Assembly (NCBI RefSeq): GCF_017776525.1
Contig: NZ_JACVEW010000025.1
Coordinates: 1 to 49,690, forward strand
Reading direction: 5' to 3'
DNA: 49,690 bases
Source of the DNA: Marinobacterium alkalitolerans
Lineage (GTDB): Bacteria > Pseudomonadota > Gammaproteobacteria > Pseudomonadales > Balneatricaceae
Part shown: positions 39,051 through 49,690 of the stretch, piece after piece
Position numbering within the stretch: position 1 is the stretch's first letter
How the letters are laid out: every line of letters begins with the position of its first letter
The notes under the pieces: generated by a model
The model's database searches: none
Seen by the model: the letters and a program-made list of their open reading frames with translations, nothing else
Told to the model about the DNA's origin: nothing
Position numbers and translations under genes: made by a program

Positions 39051-40418
39051 CTATTTTCCGATGCAGAATGAGCTGAAGATACGTCCCAGCAGGTCATCGG
39101 AGGTAAATTCACCGGTGATTTCATTCAGCACCTGCTGGGCCTGACGCAGATCTTCGGCCAGCAATTCTCCGGCGCCATGCAGCTGCAGTTGCTCGGCGCC
39201 GGTCTCCAGCAGTTCGCGCGCACGTTCCAGTGCATCAATATGGCGGCGGCGGGCCATGAAACCGCCTTCAGTGGTGCTGCTGAAGCCCATTACCTCTTTG
39301 AGATGCTGGCGTAGCAGGTCCACACCTTCTCCATCGCGCGCGCTCAGGGAAAGAAGTGTGTACTCACCCTGCTGTGAAAGCCCGATTGGTTCGCCGGTCA
39401 GGTCGGCCTTGTTGCGGATCAGCGTGACATGGCTGAAATCATCCAGATGACTGGCCAGTTCAGGCCAGAGCTGTGCCGGATCGGTGGTGGCAGACCGCGA
39501 GCTGTCGACCATCATCAGAATACGGTCTGCCTTGCGGATCTCTTCCCAGGCGCGATCAATGCCGATCCGTTCAACCGCATCAGGTGCGTCCCGCAGACCG
39601 GCCGTATCGATGATATGCAGTGGCATGCCATCGATATGAATATGTTCGCGCAGCACATCCCGGGTGGTGCCTTCGATATCGGTGACGATGGCGGTTTCAC
39701 GCCCGGCAAGGGCATTGAGCAGGCTCGACTTGCCGGCATTGGGGCGCCCCGCAATTACCACATTCATGCCTTCTCGCAGCAGGCTGCCCTGTCGGGCTTC
39801 CTGCCGTACCTCTTTCAGTTGCGACAGAATGGTTTCCAGATCGGCCTGAACCTTGCCGTCAGCCAGAAAGTCGATCTCTTCTTCCGGGAAGTCGATAGCG
39901 GCTTCGACGTAGATACGCAACTGGATCAGTGCTTCTACCAGCGCATGTACTCGCTCGGAGAAGGCGCCCTGCAGTGAGCGCAGAGCGCAGCGGGCGGCCT
40001 GTTCGGAGGAGCTGTCGATCAGGTCTGCGATGGCCTCGGCCTGAGCCAGATCGAGCTTGTCATTGAGGAACGCGCGCTCGGAGAACTCGCCCGGGCGTGC
40101 CAGTCGTGCACCCAGTGTGATGCAGCGTTGCAGCAGCAGGTCGATAATAACTGGACCACCATGGCCCTGCAGTTCGACCACGTCTTCGCCGGTAAAGGAG
40201 TGGGGATTGGGGAAATAGAGCGCGATGCCCTGATCAAGCTCCTGGCCACCCTCGCCCAGAAACGGCGTGTAGTGCGCGTGACGGGGTTTGGGAGTGAAGC
40301 CGAGCAGCTGTTCGGCAATGCTCAGGGCCTGCGGACCGGACAACCGGATAATGCCAACGCCGCCGCGTCCCGGTGGTGTTGCCTGTGCTGCGATAGTGTC
40401 CTGAGTCTGCCCCAACAT
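39051..40418 (-). CDS. mnmE: tRNA modification GTPase MnmE (TrmE)
   Basis: 455-residue GTPase working with MnmG. N-terminal tetrahydrofolate-binding domain ([21 protein letters not shown]), helical domain interrupted by the G domain ([27 protein letters not shown]) and the C-terminal CIGK whose Cys is essential. Start at ATG 40418, with GGGGAG six bases upstream; a TTG six codons earlier precedes that site. Unlike many relatives it is not next to mnmG: b561, yceI and the oriC candidate lie between. Confidence 0.96.
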   Translation of the reverse strand: MLGQTQDTIAAQATPPGRGGVGIIRLSGPQALSIAEQLLGFTPKPRHAHYTPFLGEGGQELDQGIALYFPNPHSFTGEDVVELQGHGGPVIIDLLLQRCITLGARLARPGEFSERAFLNDKLDLAQAEAIADLIDSSSEQAARCALRSLQGAFSERVHALVEALIQLRIYVEAAIDFPEEEIDFLADGKVQADLETILSQLKEVRQEARQGSLLREGMNVVIAGRPNAGKSSLLNALAGRETAIVTDIEGTTRDVLREHIHIDGMPLHIIDTAGLRDAPDAVERIGIDRAWEEIRKADRILMMVDSSRSATTDPAQLWPELASHLDDFSHVTLIRNKADLTGEPIGLSQQGEYTLLSLSARDGEGVDLLRQHLKEVMGFSSTTEGGFMARRRHIDALERARELLETGAEQLQLHGAGELLAEDLRQAQQVLNEITGEFTSDDLLGRIFSSFCIGK

Positions 40419-40438
40419 GCCTGTCTCCCCATACAATG

Positions 40439-40461
40439 AAAAAGGCTCCCGAAGGAGCCTT
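40439..40461 (-). terminator. Intrinsic terminator after yidC
   Basis: Minus strand AAGGCTCC, loop TTCG, GGAGCCTT, followed by a T-run (40439-40443). It ends the rpmH-rnpA-yidC transcript and lies 24 bases before the yidC stop and 21 bases ahead of the mnmE start, so mnmE relies on read-through or its own promoter. Confidence 0.85.
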
Positions 40462-40484
40462 GTATTCTACTCTGGTCAGACGCC

Positions 40485-42152
40485 CTAGTCTTTGGCGGCG
40501 CTGCCTTCGATCTGCTTGTTGATCACATACTGCTGGGCGATCGACAGGATGTTGTTGACCAGCCAGTACAGTACCAGACCTGCCGGGAACCAGAGGAAGA
40601 AGAAGGTGAAGATAATCGGCAGCATCTTCATCATCTTCGCCTGCATGGGGTCAGGCGGTGTCGGGTTCAGCATCTGCTGGATGAACATGGTGATGCCCAT
40701 CAGGATCGGCAGAATGAAGTACGGATCCATCTGCGACAGGTCCTGAATGTAGCCGAAGAAGGGCGCGTGGCGCAGCTCGACCGACTCCATCAGTACCCAG
40801 TACAGGGCGATGAAGACCGGCATCTGGACCAGGATCGGCAGACAGCCACCCAGCGGATTGATCTTCTCCTTCTGGTACAGCTTCATCATCTCCTGAGACA
40901 TCTTCTGACGGTCGTCGCCGTACAGCTCTTTCAGGCGCGTCATCTCAGGTGCGAACTTGCGCATCTTGGCCATGGACTTGAACGCCTTTGCGTTCAGGTG
41001 GAACAGGGCCGCCTTGACCAGGATGGTGATGCCGATGATGGCCAGACCCCAATTGCCGACAACGGTGTGGATCCACTTCAGCAGCATGTAGAGCGGAGAC
41101 GCGATCCACCAGAGCCAGCCGTAGTCGATGGTCAGCTCCAGGTTGGGCGCAATCTGCTCCAGCTGGTCGATATCCTTGGGACCGGCATAGAAGGTTGCCG
41201 ATACGGACTGGCTTTCACCGGCGGCTACATTGAAGCTCGGTGACAGGAAGCCAACCAGATACTGGTCATTCACCTTGCGTGACTGGTAGGTGTACTCGGC
41301 ACCCGGCTCGGGTACCCAGGCGCTCAGGAAGTAATGCTGGACCATGGCAACCCAGCCATCCGGGCTGGTGGCCTTGAAGCGCTCTTCATCCATGTCGCCG
41401 AAATCAACTTTCTGATAGTTGTTTTCAGCGGTAGAGAACACGGCACCCAGATAGGACTGCATGCCCATGGAGGTCTGCTGGGAAGGATCACCAGTGCCAT
41501 CACGCTTGATCTGGCCAAAGAGAACAGCGCTGAAGGGCTCAGTTCCTGCGTTATTGACCAGGAATTCCACGTCCACATCGTACTCGCCCCGCGCGAAGGT
41601 GAAGCGCTTGGTAACGGTCACACCCTTATCGGTGGTGAGGGTCAGGTCAACCTGCAGACTGTCACCTTCCAGCTCGTATTCGCTCTTGGCACTGCTGTAA
41701 ACCGGTCGACCTTCACTGGCAGCATCGGGGCCATCCTGACCAACCAGGCCGCTCTGTGCCACGTAGGTACGGTTGGCATTCTGTTCCAGCAGGACAAATG
41801 ACTGGTTGGAATTGAGGGCCGACTCATGCTGCGGCAGAGCAGCGTGAATAATGTCACCGCCCTTGGGATCGATCAGGAGCTCCAGCACATCGGTGCGCAC
41901 CTTGATCAGGTTGCCGTTGCTGGCCTCGACTTTGGAATCAGCGGTTACCGGCACATCAGCGCTGGTTGCGGCATCACCTGCCTGGGGCAGCTCGGATGCG
42001 GCCTGACCATTACTGTCGTAGGCGGAAACGGTTGCAGCCTGTTCCTGTTGCGGCTGTTGCTGGGCGGGGCCGTAATCTTCATTCCACTGCAGCACCATCA
42101 GGTAGGAGACCAGTGCCAGAGCGGCGATCAATATGACTCGCTGTACATCCAT
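40485..42152 (-). CDS. yidC: Membrane protein insertase YidC
   Basis: 555-residue Oxa1-type insertase of the gram-negative class: N-terminal helix (MDVQRVILIAALALVSYLMVL), large periplasmic beta-sandwich domain (about 60-330), then five C-terminal helices with the conserved hydrophilic-groove Arg (VKAALFHLNAKAFKSMAKM) and PLGGCLPILVQMPVFIALYWVL. It inserts Fo subunit c and other small membrane proteins. It starts only 18 bases after rnpA; the usual yidD is missing. Confidence 0.97.
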   Translation of the reverse strand: MDVQRVILIAALALVSYLMVLQWNEDYGPAQQQPQQEQAATVSAYDSNGQAASELPQAGDAATSADVPVTADSKVEASNGNLIKVRTDVLELLIDPKGGDIIHAALPQHESALNSNQSFVLLEQNANRTYVAQSGLVGQDGPDAASEGRPVYSSAKSEYELEGDSLQVDLTLTTDKGVTVTKRFTFARGEYDVDVEFLVNNAGTEPFSAVLFGQIKRDGTGDPSQQTSMGMQSYLGAVFSTAENNYQKVDFGDMDEERFKATSPDGWVAMVQHYFLSAWVPEPGAEYTYQSRKVNDQYLVGFLSPSFNVAAGESQSVSATFYAGPKDIDQLEQIAPNLELTIDYGWLWWIASPLYMLLKWIHTVVGNWGLAIIGITILVKAALFHLNAKAFKSMAKMRKFAPEMTRLKELYGDDRQKMSQEMMKLYQKEKINPLGGCLPILVQMPVFIALYWVLMESVELRHAPFFGYIQDLSQMDPYFILPILMGITMFIQQMLNPTPPDPMQAKMMKMLPIIFTFFFLWFPAGLVLYWLVNNILSIAQQYVINKQIEGSAAKD

Positions 42153-42170
42153 GGTGGTAGAACCATCAGT

Positions 42171-42539
42171 TTATTGTGTGAGCTTTCGGGCTTTTTTGCT
42201 GGCACGCGACCAACAGCGCCTGATCATGTCATGCACATCCGGATTGTCGAGATCATCAAGTCCCTTGCGGGCCAGAATAATCATGTCCAGTGCCGGAAGT
42301 TGATGCTGGTGCAGGCGAAAGGATTCGCGAATGATACGCCGAACACGGTTGCGTTGCACCGCCCGACGGACATTTTTCTTGGATATGACGAAACCGATCC
42401 GGGGATGTCCCAGATCATTAGGGCGGGCCAGGATCAGCAGGTGCCGGTCCGGTACTTTGACGTCAGCACGGTCGAATACGCGCTTGAAATCCCCGCCGGT
42501 TAACAGACGTAGCCGGCGGGGATATCGGAAATCGGTCAT
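42171..42539 (-). CDS. rnpA: Ribonuclease P protein component
   Basis: 122-residue basic protein subunit of RNase P, which matures tRNA 5' ends. Family features: RLLTGGDFKRVFDRA, GFVISKKNVRRAVQRNRVRRIIRESFR with the RNR motif. It sits 30 bases downstream of rpmH as usual. Confidence 0.96.
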   Translation of the reverse strand: MTDFRYPRRLRLLTGGDFKRVFDRADVKVPDRHLLILARPNDLGHPRIGFVISKKNVRRAVQRNRVRRIIRESFRLHQHQLPALDMIILARKGLDDLDNPDVHDMIRRCWSRASKKARKLTQ

Positions 42540-42569
42540 TCAGTCATGCGACCTTATGCAGAGTCTGAA

Positions 42570-42704
42570 TTATGCAGACAGACGCTTACGACCTTTGGCG
42601 CGACGGCGGCTCAGAACCTGACGACCATTTTTGGTAGCCATGCGGGCACGGAAGCCGTGATTACGTTTGCGTTTCAGAACGCTGGGTTGGAATGTTCTTT
42701 TCAT
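42570..42704 (-). CDS. rpmH: 50S ribosomal protein L34
   Basis: 44 residues, [20 protein letters not shown] at the N-terminus and [12 protein letters not shown] at the end; nearly identical to other gammaproteobacterial L34. The frame is open upstream, but the conserved protein begins at ATG 42704. First gene of rpmH-rnpA-yidC, divergent from dnaA. Confidence 0.98.
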   Translation of the reverse strand: MKRTFQPSVLKRKRNHGFRARMATKNGRQVLSRRRAKGRKRLSA

Positions 42705-42774
42705 TGCCTCAGTCCTACTTACACTGATGTACGTGAGGTGGCTGATATCCACGGGTAAAAAATCAAGACGCGAA

Positions 42775-42803
42775 ATTCTAAGGAATCGCTGGTTGTCTTG
42801 CAA
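42775..42803 (-). promoter_or_regulatory. Promoter of rpmH-rnpA-yidC
   Basis: Minus strand TTGCAA (42798-42803), 17-bp spacer, TAGAAT (42775-42780), followed by the discriminator TTCGCG, typical of ribosomal genes. Predicted start near 42768, leader about 64 nt to rpmH. Confidence 0.8.
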
Positions 42804-43057
42804 ACACTTTTTGTATGAATAGTGCACATTTCCGGTTGTGCTGACGAAAAGGTGAGTATCAGCCTGCGGGGGCACTCATTTTTAATAATTCTGTTGATAA
42901 ACACAATTACATTTTTATTTTCAATTTGTTGGTCTGTTATTAACCCTGAGAAAAAGCTGTCATCAACTGTTTTTTCGGGATGATACGAGGTGTTTTAGGG
43001 TGAATTTTAATCAGCTGTTTCGGTTGTTCACTTCGGCGTGAAAAAAACATCAAGTAT
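42804..43057. other. rpmH-dnaA intergenic region, A/T-rich, second origin-like candidate
   Basis: The whole non-coding gap is 42705-43144. Between the two promoters it holds an A/T-rich tract (about 42878-42940) and one imperfect DnaA box (TGTTGATAA, 42892-42900); the only exact box (43058-43066) belongs to the dnaA promoter. Pseudomonads place oriC at this locus, but box density here is much lower than beside mnmG. Confidence 0.4.
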
Positions 43058-43088
43058 TGTGGATAACCGGCGCTGCAGCAGGTAGAAT
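43058..43088 (+). promoter_or_regulatory. dnaA promoter with overlapping DnaA box
   Basis: TAGAAT at 43083-43088 is a good -10. The -35 position 17 bp upstream (43060-43065, TGGATA) lies inside a perfect DnaA box TGTGGATAA (43058-43066). DnaA bound here would block RNA polymerase, the classical autorepression of dnaA. Confidence 0.65.
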
Positions 43089-43144
43089 AGCGGAATTACG
43101 TTGTTTAACCCGAAGACGGATGAAAGTGCTTGGGAGCATGATGG

Positions 43145-44806
43145 ATGTCGGTTGACCTTTGGGAACAGTGCCTGAATGCGCTGCAACAGGAGTTCCCGTC
43201 CCAGCAATTCAATACCTGGATCAGGCCGCTGAGAGCTGACGCCTGCTCGGAATCCGAGTTGGTGCTGGTAGCGCCCAATCGCTTTGTGCGTGACTGGGTC
43301 GCTGACAAGTTTCTCGCCCGCATCCAACAGGCGGTTTCCGAAGCGACAGGCAGCATGAGTACCGAAGTGAGACTGGATGTCTCAGGCCCCGGTGCTGCAG
43401 CGCCTCGTGCCCGTACTCAGGTTGCGCGAACGCGCTCGACACGTTCTGCAGCAGAACCCCAGGTGCGCCCTTCACCGTCGCCGATGGCACCTGCCGCTAC
43501 CCCTGCGCATGACAACATTCCGTCCATGCGCCCTGCTGCTCAGCCACAGATGTCAGCGCCTCAGGCTGCTGCTCCAAATGGCATTTCGCCCGAGTCTTTG
43601 GGTACACCGGAACAATCGGTATCCCAGCCTTCAACGCCAGCCGTGTCGGAACAGGCTCAGTTGGAGCCGGCCCAGGATGACCTGACCCCGCAGATGGGGT
43701 TCTTCGATCAGTTCGAGACTGCGCCCGAGCACCCCGTAGGTGCTCCCGGTGGGCGTCGGGTTGAGGTGGAAGGCGGTGTGCGTCACCAGTCCAACCTGAA
43801 CCCCATGTTCACCTTCGAGTCCTTTGTACAGGGCAAGTCGAACCAGTTGGCGCTGGCTGCGGCACAGCAGGTAGCCGACAACCCGGGCGGTTCCTATAAC
43901 CCTCTGTTTATATATGGTGGTGTTGGTCTGGGTAAAACGCACTTGATGCATGCGGTGGGAACCGAGATGCTCAAGCGCAACCCCAACGCGCGTATCGTGT
44001 ATCTGCATTCCGAGCGTTTTGTGGCTGACATGGTCAAGGCGCTGCAGTTGAACGCGATTAACGACTTCAAGCGCTATTACCGCTCGGTTGATGCACTGTT
44101 GATCGACGATATCCAGTTCTTTGCAGGTAAGGAGCGCTCTCAGGAGGAGTTCTTCCATACCTTCAATGCCCTGCTCGAAGGTGGTCAGCAGATGATTCTG
44201 ACCAGTGATCGTTATCCGAAAGAGATCAGTGGTGTCGAAGAACGTTTGAAGTCCCGTTTCGGCTGGGGGCTGACGGTGGCGATCGAGCCGCCTGAGCTGG
44301 AAACCCGAGTTGCCATACTGATGAAGAAGGCGCAGGAGGCGCAGGTGAATCTGCCCGATGATGCGGCCTTCTTCCTGGCACAGAAGATTCGTTCCAATGT
44401 GCGTGAACTGGAGGGCGCGCTCAAGCGTGTCATTGCCAACGCGCATTTCACAGGTAATGCGATCAATACACCCTTTATCAAGGAATCCCTGAAGGACCTG
44501 CTGGCGCTTCAGGATAAACAGGTTAGTATTGATAATATTCAAAGGGTTGTAGCGGACTACTACAAGATCAAGGTAGCTGATCTGCTCTCCAAGCGGCGCA
44601 GCCGTTCCGTGGCCCGGCCGCGCCAGATGGCGATGAGCCTGGCGAAAGAGCTCACCAACCACAGTTTGCCGGAAATCGGTAATGCCTTTGGTGGTCGCGA
44701 TCATACGACGGTGCTTCATGCCTGTCGCAAGATCAAAGAGCTCCGGGAAACCGATACCGATATTGCAGAAGATTACAAAAACCTGCTGCGTCATCTGACG
44801 GCGTAG
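43145..44806 (+). CDS. dnaA: Chromosomal replication initiator DnaA
   Basis: 553 residues. Domain I ([28 protein letters not shown]) recruits helicase; domain II is a long Pro/Ala/Gln-rich linker (about 85-215), longer than in E. coli; domain III AAA+ has [15 protein letters not shown] and [12 protein letters not shown]; domain IV binds DnaA boxes ([15 protein letters not shown]). GGGAG is eight bases before ATG 43145. First gene of dnaA-dnaN-recF-gyrB. Confidence 0.98.
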   Translation: MSVDLWEQCLNALQQEFPSQQFNTWIRPLRADACSESELVLVAPNRFVRDWVADKFLARIQQAVSEATGSMSTEVRLDVSGPGAAAPRARTQVARTRSTRSAAEPQVRPSPSPMAPAATPAHDNIPSMRPAAQPQMSAPQAAAPNGISPESLGTPEQSVSQPSTPAVSEQAQLEPAQDDLTPQMGFFDQFETAPEHPVGAPGGRRVEVEGGVRHQSNLNPMFTFESFVQGKSNQLALAAAQQVADNPGGSYNPLFIYGGVGLGKTHLMHAVGTEMLKRNPNARIVYLHSERFVADMVKALQLNAINDFKRYYRSVDALLIDDIQFFAGKERSQEEFFHTFNALLEGGQQMILTSDRYPKEISGVEERLKSRFGWGLTVAIEPPELETRVAILMKKAQEAQVNLPDDAAFFLAQKIRSNVRELEGALKRVIANAHFTGNAINTPFIKESLKDLLALQDKQVSIDNIQRVVADYYKIKVADLLSKRRSRSVARPRQMAMSLAKELTNHSLPEIGNAFGGRDHTTVLHACRKIKELRETDTDIAEDYKNLLRHLTA

Positions 44807-44835
44807 TAAAAGGACCTGACAGGGTAGCCCGAATC

Positions 44836-45942
44836 ATGAGACTTGTTATATCTCGCGAAGCGCTCATTAAACCACTGCAGCTGGTAGCTGGTGTTGTGGA
44901 ACGCCGTCAGACACTGCCGGTGCTGTCCAACATTTTGTTGGTGGCCGAAGGTGATCAGCTGGCGTTGACCGGTACCGATCTTGAAGTCGAGCTGGTGGGG
45001 CGTGTACAACTGGACGAGCCTGTTGCCGAGCCCGGTTCGGTGACGGTCCCGGCGCGCAAACTGATGGACATCTGTAAGTCCCTGGCGGATGACGCTCGCA
45101 TTGAGCTGGAGCTGTCCGGCCAGAAAATGATGATTAAATCCGGGCGCAGCCGTTTCAGCCTGTCCACCCTGCCCGCGCAGGAATTTCCCAACGTGGAAGA
45201 CAGCCCTGAGACCTTTGAGCTTCAGCTGCCGCAGTCGTCTCTGCGTCGTCTGATTGAGCAGACCGGTTTCTCCATGGCCCAGCAGGACGTGCGTTACTAT
45301 CTGAATGGCATGTTGCTGGAAGTGGCAGACAGCGAGCTGCGAACCGTTGCCACCGATGGTCACCGTCTGGCCACGGCGGTCAGCACGGTTCAGACCGACG
45401 CCGGTTCCCAGCAGCAGATCATTGTACCGCGTAAGGGTATTCTGGAGCTGGCCCGCCTGCTTCAGGGCGGGGATGAGCTTGTGCGTTTGGTCATTGGTGC
45501 CAACCACATCCGTGCCAACGTGGGAGATTTTACCTTCACCTCCAAGCTGGTCGACGGCAAGTTCCCGGATTACCAGCGCGTGATTCCACGCAACGGTGAC
45601 AAGGAGCTGCTCGGTGATCGTCAGGAGTTGCGTCAGGTGTTCAGCCGTATTGCGATTCTGTCCAATGAGAAGTACCGCGGCGTGCGCCTTACCCTGAATG
45701 ACGGCTATCTGCAGGTGATGGCCAACAACCCGGAGCAGGAAGAAGCGGAAGAGACCGTCGCCGTTGACTACCAGGGTGGCCCCCTGGAGATCGGTTTCAA
45801 CGTCAATTACCTGCTGGATGTGCTGTCCATCCTGAACTCTGATGTGGTGCGCTTTACCCTGCTGGACTCCAACAGCAGCGCTCTGATTCAGGGCTATGAT
45901 GAGCCCGATGCACTCTATGTCGTCATGCCGATGCGCATGTGA
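44836..45942 (+). CDS. dnaN: DNA polymerase III sliding clamp (beta subunit)
   Basis: 368-residue clamp of three repeated domains; starts MRLVISREALIKPLQLVAGVVERRQTLPVLSNIL and ends in the conserved YVVMPMRM that forms part of the protein-binding pocket. Thirty bases after dnaA. Length is normal. Confidence 0.98.
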   Translation: MRLVISREALIKPLQLVAGVVERRQTLPVLSNILLVAEGDQLALTGTDLEVELVGRVQLDEPVAEPGSVTVPARKLMDICKSLADDARIELELSGQKMMIKSGRSRFSLSTLPAQEFPNVEDSPETFELQLPQSSLRRLIEQTGFSMAQQDVRYYLNGMLLEVADSELRTVATDGHRLATAVSTVQTDAGSQQQIIVPRKGILELARLLQGGDELVRLVIGANHIRANVGDFTFTSKLVDGKFPDYQRVIPRNGDKELLGDRQELRQVFSRIAILSNEKYRGVRLTLNDGYLQVMANNPEQEEAEETVAVDYQGGPLEIGFNVNYLLDVLSILNSDVVRFTLLDSNSSALIQGYDEPDALYVVMPMRM

Positions 45943-45951
45943 TGGCATTCA

Positions 45952-45973
45952 GGGGGCCTCGTCCGAGGCTCCC
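45952..45973 (+). repeat. Hairpin between dnaN and recF
   Basis: GGGGGCCTC (45952-45960), loop GTCC, GAGGCTCCC (45965-45973), nine pairs with one G-U, 10 bases after the dnaN stop, followed by a C/T-rich stretch but no T-run. It could attenuate transcription or control recF translation. Confidence 0.5.
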
Positions 45974-45992
45974 TGCCCACCTCTTTCCTTTC

Positions 45993-49519
<3,527 letters not shown>

Positions 49520-49543
49520 TCTTTAGCCGGACGTAAGGCTTTA

Positions 49544-49573
49544 AAAACCGCTCCACTGTGAGCGGTTTTTTTT
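49544..49573 (+). terminator. Intrinsic terminator after gyrB
   Basis: AAAACCGCTC (49544-49553), loop CACTGT, GAGCGGTTTT (49560-49569), continuing into an uninterrupted T-run to 49573. It lies 24 bases after the gyrB stop and ends the dnaA-dnaN-recF-gyrB transcript. Confidence 0.95.
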
Positions 49574-49606
49574 GTGCCTGCACTTCGTCTGTATCAGGCT
49601 ATTATG

Positions 49607-49690
49607 TGCACCCTGCACCCTGCACCCTGCACCCTGCACCCTGCACCCTGCACCCTGCACCCTGCACCCTGCACCCTGCACCCTGCACCC
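49607..49690. repeat. Heptanucleotide tandem repeat (TGCACCC)x12
   Basis: Twelve perfect copies of the 7-bp unit TGCACCC run from 49607 to the last base of the window, so the true copy number is unknown. It begins 33 bases after the gyrB terminator in apparently non-coding DNA. No substitutions occur between copies. Confidence 0.97.

Noticed and set aside
42705-43144. rpmH-dnaA gap as the primary oriC
   Set aside because: It has an A/T-rich tract, but only one exact DnaA box, which overlaps the dnaA promoter, and one imperfect box; the mnmG-yceI region is far richer. Kept as a secondary candidate.

Overview
This window is a stretch of gammaproteobacterial chromosome around the replication-initiation genes. 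The gene content (dnaA-dnaN-recF-gyrB; rpmH-rnpA-yidC-mnmE; mnmG-rsmG-parA-parB-atpIBEFHAGDC; glmU-glmS), two TRAP uptake systems, HexR and a TPP-controlled thiamine cluster suggest a marine Oceanospirillales-type bacterium, possibly Marinobacterium-like. This is inferred from protein resemblance only.

Layout. 1-180: two tandem stable-RNA-type promoters fire leftward out of the window, so an rRNA or tRNA operon probably lies just beyond the left edge. 181-4271 (-): TAXI receptor, fused TRAP permease, UspA protein. 4490-9106: ATP-dependent phosphofructokinase (+), metallo-beta-lactamase-fold hydrolase, chemoreceptor, CHAD protein and a small cysteine-rich protein (all -). 9166-15186 (+): promoter, TPP riboswitch and the operon thiD-thiZ-thiX-thiY-tenA-thiC (pyrimidine branch of thiamine synthesis plus precursor uptake). 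15244-17085 (-): methyltransferase and a Tat-exported orphan TRAP receptor. 17263-18545 (+): hexR and a small charged protein. 18592-21359: glutamate-synthase-like flavoprotein (-), lipase-like hydrolase (+), DUF454 membrane protein (+). 21387-24583 (-): glmU-glmS, divergent from a TrmB-type regulator (24703-25443, +). 25514-32596 (-): complete F1Fo ATP synthase operon with a near-consensus promoter. 32740-36984 (-): mnmG-rsmG-parA-parB, tightly overlapping. 36985-37803: 0.8 kb non-coding, with AT-rich 13-mer-like repeats and a DnaA-box cluster, a strong oriC candidate. 37804-38953 (-): cytochrome b561 and YceI. 39051-42704 (-): rpmH-rnpA-yidC and mnmE, without yidD. 43145-49519 (+): dnaA-dnaN-recF-gyrB, then a terminator and at least 12 copies of a 7-bp tandem repeat running off the right edge.

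Most of the window is well-conserved housekeeping DNA, and I see no mobile element, CRISPR array, tRNA gene or defence system. The most interesting signals are regulatory: an oriC candidate next to mnmG (as in E. coli) although a pseudomonad-type dnaA/rpmH divergence is also present; a TrmB-family regulator beside glmUS with repeated TGTCA/TGACA half-sites; a DnaA box on the dnaA promoter; hairpins that could mask Shine-Dalgarno sequences of thiD and the cytochrome b561 gene; and an intra-operon terminator between TRAP receptor and permease. I did not find a convincing new multi-gene system.
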